A program made the position numbers and the translations under genes. Below are positions 9,864 to 20,403 of a stretch of 64,000 bases of DNA, in pieces. The notes under the pieces are model-generated. The model searched no databases, was not told the DNA's origin, and was given only the letters and a program-made list of their open reading frames with translations. Source of the DNA: Rhodocyclaceae bacterium (GTDB taxonomy: Bacteria > Pseudomonadota > Gammaproteobacteria > Burkholderiales > Rhodocyclaceae); the NCBI GenBank assembly GCA_008933825.1, contig WBUF01000004.1, forward strand, positions 43,852-107,851, read 5' to 3'. Positions within the stretch are counted from its first letter, which is position 1; each line of letters starts with the position of its first letter.

Positions 9864-11813
9864 ATGAATTCGCCACTCGACCGGGTGCGCCTCGCCCTGC
9901 TCGTGCCGCTCGTCGCACTCCTCGCCGTCGGCATGTGGGCCTATCGCAGTGTGGATGCCTCCTTGCACGAGATCCGCGCCACTGGCCTGGCGACGCTGCT
10001 CGACACGCAGGTCGAGGCGCTCGAGCAGTGGATCGGCGAAGGGCGGCACGAGGCCGAGCAGCTCGCAGCGGATGAAGCCCTGCGGTCTGCCATCGTGCGC
10101 CTGGCGCGCGGCGGTGCAAAGGACGCGGAGCGCCTGGCCGTCGTCGAACATATCCTGCGGCAAGCCGGCCGCATCGGCGTCCGCTCCGCCCACATCGTCG
10201 ATCCGCAGGGGCGCCTCCTCGCGTCCAGCGACCCCGGGCGCGTCGGCCAGGGCGTGACGCCGGATTTGTTCGCCCACCTGGGGCCCGCGCTTTCCGGCCG
10301 CTCCGTATTCATTCGCCCCTACCGCAGCGGCAGCGGCGCCGGCCCCAGCCTGCTCGGACGCGCCTGGGTCGCCGCGCCGGTACGCGGCGGAGCCGGCAAG
10401 CCGGTCGCCATCGTCGCACTCGGCGCACCGGCGGAAGATCGTTTCACCGCGCTGTTTCGCGCCGCGCGACCGGGCCGCACCGGCGAGGCGCTGGCCTTCG
10501 ACAACGACGGCCATGTGCTTGCGCAGAGCCGCCACGACGAGCCGCTCGAACAGCGCAGCCCGGCATCGCGCCTGGCACTGGCCGGTTCGGGCGAGCTCAC
10601 CGCACTCGCTGTCGCAGCCGGCGCCGCCCGTGCGGCGGAGGACGGCCCGCGGCAGGGTCTGCTGCTCGTTCCTTACACGAATCATCACGGGCGGGAGACG
10701 ATCAGCGCCTGGCGCTGGCTGCCGGACCACGACATCGGGGTGGCGATCGAAATGGAGTCGGGCGAAGCCTACGCCCCGCTCACCTATCTGCACATCGGCT
10801 TTGGCCTCATGATCCTGCTGATGGGTGCGGTCTGGCTGTCGGGCTTTCTGCCGCAGCGCGTGCTGGACGGCCTGCTGCGGCGCGGCGCGCACCGCCAGCT
10901 CGGTCCCTACCGCCTCGGGCGGCAAATCGGCGAGGGCGCGCTGTCCAACGTCTATCTGGCACAGCACAGGATGCTGAAGCGCCCGGCGGCGGTGAAAGTG
11001 CTCAAGCCGCAGACCACTTCCGACGAATGGACAGCGCGCTTCCAGCGCGAGGTGCAGTCGGCCAGCCAGCTGGGGCACCCCAACACGATCACCATCTACG
11101 ACTACGGCGTCGGCCCGGGCGGCGAGTTCTGGTACGCCATGGAGTACCTGGAAGGCCTCGCGCTATCGGACCTCGTCGAGCGCTACGGCCCGCTCGCGCC
11201 CTCGCGCGCGGCCCACGTCCTGCGCCAGGCCTGCGCCTCGCTGTGGGAGGCGCATGCCTGCGGCCTGGTGCACCGGGACATCAAGCCGCAGAACATCATG
11301 CTGTGCAATGTGCACGGCGAGCGCGACGTGGTGAAGGTGCTCGACTTCGGCCTGGTCAAGCAAATGTCGGATGCGGAAACGCGCGACCTCACCAGCACGC
11401 TGCGCATCCTCGGCACGCCGCTCTACATGTCGCCCGAGCGCATCCGCCATCCCGGCGATGCCGACGCGCGCGCCGACATCTACGCGCTGGGTGCGGTCGG
11501 CTACTACCTGCTGACGGGCAAGCGCCTGTTCGAGACGGAAACCGAGCACGATCTCCTCTATCAGGCCATGCACGTGGTGCCGCCGCTCGCCTCGGAACAC
11601 GCGCCGCATCCCCTGCCGGTGGAGCTCGATGCGCTCATCGCGCGGTGCGTCGAGAAGGATCCGGACCGGCGCCCGCAGAGCATGGCCGAGGTGGCCAGCG
11701 CGCTGGATGCCGTGCTGGTCTACCAGCCGTGGACGCGGCAGCAGATCGATGCCTGGTGGGAAAAGCACTGGGTGCCGGAGGGTCACCCGGAGCGGCGTTT
11801 CAGGACTGGCTGA
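9864..11813 (+). CDS. Membrane-anchored Cache-domain Ser/Thr protein kinase (copy 2)
   Basis: The 649-residue protein repeats the layout of the 4402-6357 gene: membrane segment at 9-27, extracytoplasmic sensor to about 305, second membrane segment near 309-328, then a Hanks-type kinase from 347. The catalytic set is intact: glycine loop GEGALSNV (356-363), Lys378, HRDIKPQN (470-477), DFG (494-496) and SPERIRHP. The sensor halves share short motifs with copy 1 (TGEALAFD against TGEAYAFD; YTNHHGRETISAWRWL against YRNYLGDSVIGAWQWL), so the two are paralogues. ATG 9864 is chosen because the frame upstream has no membrane-compatible start. Its 3' end overlaps lutC tail to tail by 14 bases. Confidence 0.88.
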   Translation: MNSPLDRVRLALLVPLVALLAVGMWAYRSVDASLHEIRATGLATLLDTQVEALEQWIGEGRHEAEQLAADEALRSAIVRLARGGAKDAERLAVVEHILRQAGRIGVRSAHIVDPQGRLLASSDPGRVGQGVTPDLFAHLGPALSGRSVFIRPYRSGSGAGPSLLGRAWVAAPVRGGAGKPVAIVALGAPAEDRFTALFRAARPGRTGEALAFDNDGHVLAQSRHDEPLEQRSPASRLALAGSGELTALAVAAGAARAAEDGPRQGLLLVPYTNHHGRETISAWRWLPDHDIGVAIEMESGEAYAPLTYLHIGFGLMILLMGAVWLSGFLPQRVLDGLLRRGAHRQLGPYRLGRQIGEGALSNVYLAQHRMLKRPAAVKVLKPQTTSDEWTARFQREVQSASQLGHPNTITIYDYGVGPGGEFWYAMEYLEGLALSDLVERYGPLAPSRAAHVLRQACASLWEAHACGLVHRDIKPQNIMLCNVHGERDVVKVLDFGLVKQMSDAETRDLTSTLRILGTPLYMSPERIRHPGDADARADIYALGAVGYYLLTGKRLFETETEHDLLYQAMHVVPPLASEHAPHPLPVELDALIARCVEKDPDRRPQSMAEVASALDAVLVYQPWTRQQIDAWWEKHWVPEGHPERRFRTG

Positions 11814-12456
11814 GGACGACGACGTGCACCCGGTAGGGTCCGTGCGCGCCGAGCACCAGGGTCTGCTCGATGTCGCCGGTGCGCGAGGGGCCTGAGATGA
11901 AATTCACCGCGCGCGGCAGCCCGCCGGCCTCGTTGCGGATCAGCTGCCACGCCTCCTCCATGCCCGCCACGATGCGCGATGCCGGCACCAGCGCGATGTG
12001 GGTCTCGGGCAGCAGGCTGGTCGTCGCCGGCGTCTCGCCGCCCGAGAGCACCACCAGCGAACCGGTCTCGGCCACGGCGCAGAATACGCCGGTGATGCCG
12101 ACAAGATCGTCGCCGCGCGCGGCGCGGCATTCCACCCGCAGCCCCGCCCCGGCCCAGCCGAGGCCGGCGAGCTGCGGCCAGGCGACGGCAACCGGCGGCA
12201 ATCCCTGCCTGGACAGATACAGGGCGAGCGCAGCCGGCGCCTGTTCGATGCGCTCGATGAGATGCCCGGTGGTGGCCTGCGCCTCCGCGCAGGCGATGAA
12301 GCGCGCCAGCAGATCCTTCCCGACAGCCGGCCGCGGCCCCTGCGCGCGGCGCGCCAGCATGGTTTCGATGGCGTTACGCCCCGCCGCCGCGTTCTCCGCC
12401 GTGCGGCCGAGCCGGCGGCGGATGCGGCCCAGCATCTCTTCCCTGGAGTCCTTCAT
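11800..12456 (-). CDS. lutC: LutC/YkgG family protein (LUD domain)
   Basis: The 218-residue product has the LUD domain of LutC: GITGVFCAVAETGSLVV, the SLLPETHIALVPASRIV stretch and the C-terminal SGPSRTGDIEQTLVLGAHGP motif. LutC with LutB is required for L-lactate or related hydroxy-acid oxidation in the LutABC system. Its ATG overlaps the stop of the dehydrogenase gene upstream (ATGA), so it is the last gene of a lutB-dehydrogenase-lutC operon. No lutA (the cysteine-rich CCG subunit) is present in this operon. Confidence 0.9.
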   Translation of the reverse strand: MKDSREEMLGRIRRRLGRTAENAAAGRNAIETMLARRAQGPRPAVGKDLLARFIACAEAQATTGHLIERIEQAPAALALYLSRQGLPPVAVAWPQLAGLGWAGAGLRVECRAARGDDLVGITGVFCAVAETGSLVVLSGGETPATTSLLPETHIALVPASRIVAGMEEAWQLIRNEAGGLPRAVNFISGPSRTGDIEQTLVLGAHGPYRVHVVVLSQS

Positions 12457-13403
12457 GCGACGCGGTTCCTCGGCTCGCCGCGGGCGAAGGCCTCCAGGTT
12501 GCCGGTGAGCTGGTCGAGCAGCGCCTGCATGGCGCCGGCCGAGGCCCAGGCGACGTGCGGCGTCAGGATGAAGTTGGGCAGGTCGAGCTCCAGCAGCGGA
12601 TTGCCCTCGCGAGGCGGCTCCTTGGACAGCACGTCGAAGCCGGCGCCGCCGATCCAGCCTTCCCGCAGCGCGCGCACCAGCGCCGCCTCGTCGACGAGGC
12701 CGCCGCGCGCGGTGTTGATGAGGATGGCATCCGGCTTCATGAGCCTCAACTCCGCTTCCCCGATCAGGCCGCGCGTCTCGGCATTCAGCGGACAGTGCAG
12801 CGAAATGACGTCCGAGGCGCGCAACACGTCCTCGAACGCCGTCCTGCCGGGACTGACTTTTGCCGCGCCCTTGCGCTCCGCCCACAGCACGCGCATGCCG
12901 AAGGCCTCGCCCAGGCGCGCCACGCCCTCGCCGAGCGTGCCGCGGCCGACGACGCCAAGGGTGGCGCCGTGGAGGTCGCGGATCGGGTGGTCGAAAAAGC
13001 AGAAGTTGCTCGAGCGCCGCCACTTGCCGGCGAGCACGTCGCGCCGGTAGGCGAGCAGGCTGCGCCGCAGCGCCATGGCCATCGCGATGGCGTGCTCGGG
13101 AACGGTGTTTGCGGCGTAACCGCGGATGTTGGAAACGACGATGCCGTGCTCCCGGCACCAGGCGAGGTCGACGTTGTCGGTGCCGGTGGCAGCGCAGGCG
13201 ACCATCTTCAGCTGGGGCAGGGTGGCGAGCAGCTCGCCGCGCAGCACCACCTTGTTGGTGATGACGATGCTGGCCTCGCGCACGCGCGCCGGCACGTCCT
13301 CGGCGGCGCTGAGCGGATACTCGTCGTAGTCGTGCGGAAAGCCGGGCCGGCGGAATTCGCCGCGTATGGAGTCCCGCTCCAGGAAGACGATGCGGTGGTT
13401 CAT
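12453..13403 (-). CDS. D-2-hydroxyacid dehydrogenase (glycerate dehydrogenase/hydroxypyruvate reductase type)
   Basis: The 316-residue product is a complete NAD(P)-dependent D-2-hydroxyacid dehydrogenase. The N-terminal catalytic domain carries VACAATGTDNVDL. The Rossmann motif is GVVGRGTLGEG. The family signatures LMKPDAILINTARGGLVDE and FILTPHVAWAS (catalytic His) follow. Such enzymes interconvert D-2-hydroxy acids (glycerate, lactate, glyoxylate) and 2-oxo acids. It is linked by ATGA overlaps to lutB upstream and lutC downstream, so a role in the same hydroxy-acid pathway is likely. Substrate choice, glycerate versus another acid, is inference. An AAAGTCAG octamer lies inside it at 12853-12860. 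Confidence 0.9.
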   Translation of the reverse strand: MNHRIVFLERDSIRGEFRRPGFPHDYDEYPLSAAEDVPARVREASIVITNKVVLRGELLATLPQLKMVACAATGTDNVDLAWCREHGIVVSNIRGYAANTVPEHAIAMAMALRRSLLAYRRDVLAGKWRRSSNFCFFDHPIRDLHGATLGVVGRGTLGEGVARLGEAFGMRVLWAERKGAAKVSPGRTAFEDVLRASDVISLHCPLNAETRGLIGEAELRLMKPDAILINTARGGLVDEAALVRALREGWIGGAGFDVLSKEPPREGNPLLELDLPNFILTPHVAWASAGAMQALLDQLTGNLEAFARGEPRNRVA

Positions 13404-14791
13404 CGGGTTTGCCTTTCTGCGTAGAGATCCCTGAAGGTCCTGCCTTCGGGCGCCGGGAGGTCGCGCCCGGCCGTCCACGCCGGTGCGAGACCCAAAAACC
13501 GGATGCGATCGCCTCCGCCGGCACGCCGCTTCAGGGTGCGCGCGCCGATGCGCGCCGCCAGGGCGTAGAGCCGCGGACGGCGCGCCAGCGCGCCCCACAG
13601 CGCCAGCAGCAGGCGCTCTCCCCGCGGCCGCAGGCCGGCCTCCATCTGCTTCTCGCGCAGCTTGCGCATGAGCTCCGGCAGCGGGATCTTCACCGGACAG
13701 ACGGCGCCGCACTGGTTGCACAGCGTGGCGGCCTGCGGCAGGTCGACGGCGTTCTCCAGACCGACGAAGAGCGGCGTCAACACCGAGCCCATCGGCCCGG
13801 GATAGACCCAGCCGTAGGCATGGCCGCCGACGGCCTGGTAGACGGGGCAGTGGTTGAGGCAGGCGGCGCAGCGGATGCAGCGCAGCATCGGCTGGAAGTC
13901 GCCGCCGAGAAGATCGACGCGGCCGTTGTCGACCAGGATGAAATAGAGGTGCTCGGGGCCGTCCGTGTCGCCCGCCTGCCGCGTGCCGGTCAGCAAGGAG
14001 AAATAATTGGAAATCACCTGCCCGGTGGCCGAGCGCGGCAGGATGCGCATCAGCGTGGCGAGGTCCTCCAGCGTCGGGATCACTTTCTCCACACCGGTAA
14101 TGACGACGTGCACGCGCGGCAGCGTCGTCACCATGCGGCCGTTGCCCTCGTTGGTGACCAGCGCCACCGAGCCGGTCTCGGCGACGAGGAAGTTGCCGCC
14201 CGAGATGCCCATGTCGGCCGACAGAAAATGCTCGCGCAGCACTTCGCGCGCCTCGCGCGTCATCTGTCCGATTTCGGTCTTGCGCGGCTTGCCGTGCACG
14301 CGCGCGAACAGCTCGGCCACCTCTTCCTTGGTCTTGTGGATGGCCGGCGCGATGATGTGCGAGGGCGTCTCGTTGCCGTTGATCTGCAGGATGTACTCGC
14401 CGAGGTCGGTCTCCACCGGCACGACGCCGCCCGCCTCCAGCGCGGCATTCAGCCCCGCCTCCTCGGAGAGCATCGACTTCGACTTGATCGCCTTCCTGAC
14501 GCCGTGGCGGCGCGCGATGTCGAGCACCAGGCGGCAGATCTCGGCCCCGTCGCGCGCCCACAGCACCTGCGCGCCGCGCCGCGTCGCCTCTTCCTCGAAC
14601 CGCTCCAGCCACAGGTCGAGATCGGCCACGCAGGTGTCGCGGATTCCCTTCGACGCCTCGCGCGTCGCCTCCAGATCGATCTGATCCACCGCGCGCCGGC
14701 GCCCCTCGACGAACAGGGCCCTGGCCGTGACGAGCTTGGCCTGCAGCGCGCGGTCGGCGGCGGCAGCGGATGCGCGCGCCCTGAAGTGCAT
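13400..14791 (-). CDS. lutB: LutB-type iron-sulfur oxidoreductase subunit
   Basis: The product (463 residues from ATG 14791) has an N-terminal LUD domain with SKSMLSEEAGLNAALE, and a C-terminal ferredoxin-like domain carrying CIRCAACLNHCPVYQ and CNQCGAVCPVKIPL, which can hold two 4Fe-4S clusters. That is the architecture of LutB/YkgF, the electron-transfer component of hydroxy-acid oxidation complexes. An in-frame TTG at 14806 is an alternative start. It is the first gene of the operon with the dehydrogenase and lutC, and it faces an IclR-type regulator, which is its likely regulator. Confidence 0.91.
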   Translation of the reverse strand: MHFRARASAAAADRALQAKLVTARALFVEGRRRAVDQIDLEATREASKGIRDTCVADLDLWLERFEEEATRRGAQVLWARDGAEICRLVLDIARRHGVRKAIKSKSMLSEEAGLNAALEAGGVVPVETDLGEYILQINGNETPSHIIAPAIHKTKEEVAELFARVHGKPRKTEIGQMTREAREVLREHFLSADMGISGGNFLVAETGSVALVTNEGNGRMVTTLPRVHVVITGVEKVIPTLEDLATLMRILPRSATGQVISNYFSLLTGTRQAGDTDGPEHLYFILVDNGRVDLLGGDFQPMLRCIRCAACLNHCPVYQAVGGHAYGWVYPGPMGSVLTPLFVGLENAVDLPQAATLCNQCGAVCPVKIPLPELMRKLREKQMEAGLRPRGERLLLALWGALARRPRLYALAARIGARTLKRRAGGGDRIRFLGLAPAWTAGRDLPAPEGRTFRDLYAERQTR

Positions 14792-14833
14792 GGATCGAAC
14801 TTCCAAAGACAGCCCCTCTTTGATCGATTCGCG

Positions 14834-14847
14834 CCGCGAAGTCGCGG
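14834..14847. promoter_or_regulatory. Inverted repeat in the lutB / IclR divergent region, possible operator
   Basis: A six-base-arm inverted repeat (CCGCGA, two bases, TCGCGG) lies in the 106-base gap between the lutB start and the start of the divergent IclR-family gene. A regulator site is expected here from gene order. The symmetry could also be chance in GC-rich DNA. Confidence 0.3.
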
Positions 14848-14897
14848 TTTCACGATTTGATATAGTATTCCGCCACTCGATTCAACGGAAGACGATC

Positions 14898-15665
14898 TTG
14901 CCCCAGGCGGAAGCGAAGAGTTCCATCCAGGTCATCGAGCGCATGATGGCGCTGCTCGACGTGCTGGCCCACCACCACGATGCCGTGAGCCTGAAGCAGC
15001 TCTCCCGCGAGACCGGGCTGCATCCGTCCACCGCCCACCGCATCCTCGGCGCCATGACGGTCAGCGGCTTCGTCGAGCGCGCCGAGCCGGGCGCCTACCG
15101 CCTCGGCATCCGCCTGCTGGAACTGGGCAACATCGTCAAGTCGCGCATCAGCATCCGCGAGATCGCCCTGCCCTTCATGCAGGCCCTGCATGCCAGGCTC
15201 GGCGAGAGCGTGAACCTCGGCGTGCGCCACGACGACGAGATCATCTACGTCGAGCGCACCTCGAGCGGCCGCTCCTCGGTGCGCGTGGTGCATCTGGTCG
15301 GCGCGCGCGCGCCGCTGCACGCCACCGCGGTGGGCAAGCTGTTTCTGCTCGAGGACGGCCTGCAGAAGCTGCGCGAGTACGCCAGGCGCACGGGTCTGCC
15401 CGGCTTCACGCCGACCACGCTCACCACGCTGCCGGCGCTGGAAAAGGAGCTCGACCGCGTGCGCCGCCACGGTGTGGCCTTCGATAACGAGGAAATCGAG
15501 CAGGGGCTGCGCTGCATCGCCGCGCCGGTGCGCGACGACTCGGGCGAGTTGGTCGCCGGCCTCTCGGTGTCGGCCCCCGCCGAGCGCTACAACGCCGACT
15601 GGATCCCTCTCGTCAAGCAGGCGGCCGACGGCATTTCGCTCGCCCTCGGGTTCAGCAACAAATAA
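14898..15665 (+). CDS. IclR family transcriptional regulator
   Basis: The product is 255 residues from a TTG at 14898, which has GGAAGA six bases upstream. An N-terminal helix-turn-helix (LKQLSRETGLHPSTAHRILG, about residues 30-50) is followed by the IclR effector domain with HATAVGKLFLLE and DNEEIEQGLRCIAAPV. The family usually controls carbon-source operons and binds a small acid. The gene is divergent from lutB, so it probably controls that operon and itself. An internal ATG (MMALLDVLA) is a less likely start because it would remove family residues. Confidence 0.9.
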   Translation: MPQAEAKSSIQVIERMMALLDVLAHHHDAVSLKQLSRETGLHPSTAHRILGAMTVSGFVERAEPGAYRLGIRLLELGNIVKSRISIREIALPFMQALHARLGESVNLGVRHDDEIIYVERTSSGRSSVRVVHLVGARAPLHATAVGKLFLLEDGLQKLREYARRTGLPGFTPTTLTTLPALEKELDRVRRHGVAFDNEEIEQGLRCIAAPVRDDSGELVAGLSVSAPAERYNADWIPLVKQAADGISLALGFSNK

Positions 15666-15667
15666 AA

Positions 15668-15684
15668 GGCCGGCTGCGCCGGCC
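15668..15684. terminator. Intergenic hairpin between convergent IclR and PBP7-like genes
   Basis: The stem GGCCGGC / GCCGGCC (loop TGC) lies three bases after the IclR stop and before the end of the convergent endopeptidase gene. On the minus strand it is followed by a short TTTTATT stretch, so it may work best for the endopeptidase transcript. Confidence 0.55.
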
Positions 15685-15709
15685 TGTTCGGGTCCGCGCC
15701 GGGGCTCTT

Positions 15710-16666
15710 TCAGCCGGCCGGGCGGCGCGACAACGAGGCGCTGGGCCGTCCGCCCGGCAGCGCGGCATTCTCGATCCAGCGCTTGATGCGGTTGGCGTCG
15801 CCGATGCGCGTGAGCTTGCCCCAGGAATCCAGCAGCACGATCACCACCGGCCGGTTGCTCAGCCAGGCCTGCATCACCAGGCACTTGCCCGCCTCGCGGA
15901 TGTAGCCGGTCTTCTGCAGGGCGATTTCCCAGCCGGAGGCCGGGCTGCGAACCAGGCCGTTGGTATTGCGGAAAGTGACCGGGCGGCCGGCCGCCCATAC
16001 CGTGCGCTCGGTGGTGGTGGACAGCTCGCGGATCAGCGGATAGTGCGCGGCGGCGGCGACCATCTTGCTCAGGTCGCGCGCGCTGGAAACGTTGGCCGCC
16101 GTCAGCCCGGTCGGGTCGGCGAAGCGGGTGTCCTTGAGGCCGATCGCGGCAGCCTTGTGGTTCATCGCATCGACGAAGGCGCCGGCCCCGCCGGGATAGT
16201 GCCGCGAGAGCGCCGAGGCGGCGCGGTTCTCGGAGGCCATCAGCGCCAGCAGCAGCATGTCCTCTCGCGAGAGCTGCGTGCCGATCTTGAGGCGGGACGA
16301 CGTGCCCTTGAGGGCGTCGACGTCCTCGTGTCCGATGCTCAGGGTTTCGCTCAGCGACAGCTGGGCATCGAGCACCACCATCGCCGTCATCAGCTTGGTG
16401 ATCGAGGCGATCGGCAGCACGGCGTCGGAATTCTTCTCGAACAGCACCTCTCCGGAGGACTGGTCCTGCACCACCACGGCGGACGATTTCAGGAGCAGAT
16501 CATCGGCATCCTGCTGTTCGGCGCGCGGCTCGGCCTTTGTCTTCACTTGCTTGGACTTGTTGTACTTGGCGGCCTGCTTCTTCGTCGCGGCCGCCTCTGC
16601 GGGCATCGCGGCGCCCAGCGCAAGCGCAACACACATCGCATATACCGTCGTTTGCTTGAATTTCAC
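15710..16666 (-). CDS. pbpG: D-alanyl-D-alanine endopeptidase, PBP7/PbpG-like (peptidase S11)
   Basis: The product is 318 residues from GTG 16666. A signal peptide (to about residue 26, ending AMPAEA) is followed by a Lys-rich linker and an S11 penicillin-binding domain. The three active-site motifs are present: SITK (SxxK), SEN and KTG. PBP7-type enzymes cut D-Ala-meso-DAP cross-links in the periplasm. The start is uncertain: GTG 16666 would use the G-rich tract as its ribosome site, whereas ATG 16687 would put the tract inside the coding frame. The promoter at 16698-16725 would start transcripts near 16691 and favours the GTG. Confidence 0.87.
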   Translation of the reverse strand: MKFKQTTVYAMCVALALGAAMPAEAAATKKQAAKYNKSKQVKTKAEPRAEQQDADDLLLKSSAVVVQDQSSGEVLFEKNSDAVLPIASITKLMTAMVVLDAQLSLSETLSIGHEDVDALKGTSSRLKIGTQLSREDMLLLALMASENRAASALSRHYPGGAGAFVDAMNHKAAAIGLKDTRFADPTGLTAANVSSARDLSKMVAAAAHYPLIRELSTTTERTVWAAGRPVTFRNTNGLVRSPASGWEIALQKTGYIREAGKCLVMQAWLSNRPVVIVLLDSWGKLTRIGDANRIKRWIENAALPGGRPSASLSRRPAG

Positions 16667-16668
16667 GT

Positions 16669-16678
16669 CCCCCCCCCC
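16669..16678 (-). repeat. Ten-base G homopolymer (C on plus strand) at the pbpG start
   Basis: Ten consecutive C on the plus strand (G in the mRNA) lie two bases before the GTG start of the endopeptidase gene, between it and an upstream in-frame ATG. Runs of this length are prone to slippage. A change of length would alter ribosome-site spacing for the GTG, or the reading frame if ATG 16687 is used. Confidence 0.9.
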
Positions 16679-16697
16679 GCTCGCCATCCATCGGCTC

Positions 16698-16725
16698 AGT
16701 TTAGCACCGAATTGTCATTTTGCAA
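16698..16725 (-). promoter_or_regulatory. Putative sigma-70 promoter for the PBP7-like gene
   Basis: On the minus strand TTGCAA (16720-16725) and TAAACT (16698-16703) are separated by 16 bases in an AT-rich patch just upstream of the gene. Transcription would begin near 16691, about 25 bases before the GTG start. Confidence 0.5.
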
Positions 16726-16767
16726 TAAAAATAGCCTGTTAGGATGGGATTCTAAGGTTTTTTCGAA

Positions 16768-17910
16768 TTATGGGATGCGCAGGAAAGTGCGTACTTCCTC
16801 GCGCCGCGCCATCGTATCCGTATAGCCGAGTTCGATCAAGGCGCGCGTATAGGACTGCTCGAACAACAGATAACTGGCGAGCGCGGAGCCGGCCTTGCTG
16901 GTGGCGCCGATGCCACGCAAGAGCGCCCGCACCGGCCAGGGCAGGCTCCTCACGTGGCGCGCCGCCATGTAGTCGAGCCGCTGGGTGGGAGCGATCACCA
17001 GCGTCTCGATCCGGCGCAGCGGCAGGCCGGCCTGCTGGCGGAGCTCAGGCGGAATGATCGATACCGTGTGGTTGATGCGCTGCAGGCGCTCCAGGTCGAC
17101 ATGCAGGCTGTCGAGGAAGATCGATGAGAGCGCATGGCCGGCGATCTGCGCCAGCGGCGGATAGACATCGCCGCGCGCCGATCGCTTCTCGTCCTCCATG
17201 CGGCCTGCGCCGACAACCAGAATGCGCTCGGCGCCGAGATGGATGGCCGGCGAGACGGGGGCCAGCTGCCGCATCGAGCCGTCGCCGAAATACTCCCGGT
17301 GAATCTTGACGGCAGGAAAGATGAAGGGAATGGCGCTGGAGGCGAGCAGATGGTCGACGCCGAGCTTCGTGCGCGCCCCGGCGCGGTGGGTGCGCTTCCA
17401 GGTTTCCGCCCGGCTGTCCGCCTGGAAGAAGCTGACGCTGTTGCCGGACAGATAGCCCGAGGCGGTCAGCGACACCGCGTACAGCGCGCCGGAGTCGATG
17501 GCGGCATCGATCCTGCCGAAGTCGAGGCTGCGATCGAGCAGGCGGCGCAGCGGCGCATTGTCGAGCAGCGAGCGCGGACTGTGCCTGAACAACCAGCCGA
17601 ACATGATGGCGGAAAGCCAGTTCAGGCCGCTCAGGCCTATGCCGAGGGCGTCGGCGCGATAGACATGGTCCGCATGGAAGTTGCGCCAGACTTCCTGCAG
17701 ATAATGCACGCCCCGGCCGAAGTTCTCGGCGAAGCAGGCCAGCGCGGCGGCATTGATGGCGCCCGCCGAAGTGCCGCAGATGATCGGAAAGGGGTTGCGC
17801 GCGGGGTCGGGCAGCAGTTCGGACACCGCGCCCAGCACGCCGACCTGGTAGGCGGCGCGCGCGCCGCCCCCGGTCAGGATCAACGCCGTCTTGTCGGGAC
17901 TGACTTTCAT
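16768..17910 (-). CDS. Patatin-like phospholipase (RssA-type)
   Basis: The 380-residue product has the patatin Ser-Asp dyad context: oxyanion loop [11 protein letters not shown] near residue 15, nucleophile elbow GTSAG, and the Asp motif [11 protein letters not shown]. Bacterial patatins hydrolyse ester bonds of membrane lipids; no signal peptide is visible, so it is probably cytoplasmic or peripheral. It starts at ATG 17910 and is a separate gene between maeB and the endopeptidase. An AAAGTCAG octamer covers codons 2-4 of the gene (17900-17907). The substrate is unknown. Confidence 0.88.
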   Translation of the reverse strand: MKVSPDKTALILTGGGARAAYQVGVLGAVSELLPDPARNPFPIICGTSAGAINAAALACFAENFGRGVHYLQEVWRNFHADHVYRADALGIGLSGLNWLSAIMFGWLFRHSPRSLLDNAPLRRLLDRSLDFGRIDAAIDSGALYAVSLTASGYLSGNSVSFFQADSRAETWKRTHRAGARTKLGVDHLLASSAIPFIFPAVKIHREYFGDGSMRQLAPVSPAIHLGAERILVVGAGRMEDEKRSARGDVYPPLAQIAGHALSSIFLDSLHVDLERLQRINHTVSIIPPELRQQAGLPLRRIETLVIAPTQRLDYMAARHVRSLPWPVRALLRGIGATSKAGSALASYLLFEQSYTRALIELGYTDTMARREEVRTFLRIP

Positions 17911-17952
17911 TTCTCTTATTACGTCCGCGGCCGGAAACCCTGAAGGCAGCGA

Positions 17953-20226
<2,274 letters not shown>

Positions 20227-20284
20227 TGTTATAGGGTCCTTCTCTGTTGGAAAAGCGGGGTTTATCGGGCCATTCAAACGTGGC

Positions 20285-20313
20285 ATAATATTGCATTGCA
20301 ATTTTCGCCTCAA
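20285..20313 (-). promoter_or_regulatory. Putative sigma-70 promoter for maeB
   Basis: On the minus strand TTGAGG (20308-20313) and TATTAT (20285-20290) are 17 bases apart. The start point would lie near 20278, giving a leader of about 52 bases. The element is in the 177-base region shared with pckG. Confidence 0.5.
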
Positions 20314-20403
20314 ATCGCAAGCACTCCGCACTCAACATACCACGTCGCCCGCCCTTGCCGGCTGCGGCCTGTCGCCATTCCGATCAGCTGGAGATCCCGC
20401 ACC

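Noticed and set aside
20281..20296. TGGCATAATATTGCA between maeB and pckG resembles a sigma-54 -24/-12 promoter.
   Set aside because: The spacing between the GG and GC elements is one base too short, and the sequence is better explained as the -10 region of the maeB sigma-70 promoter.
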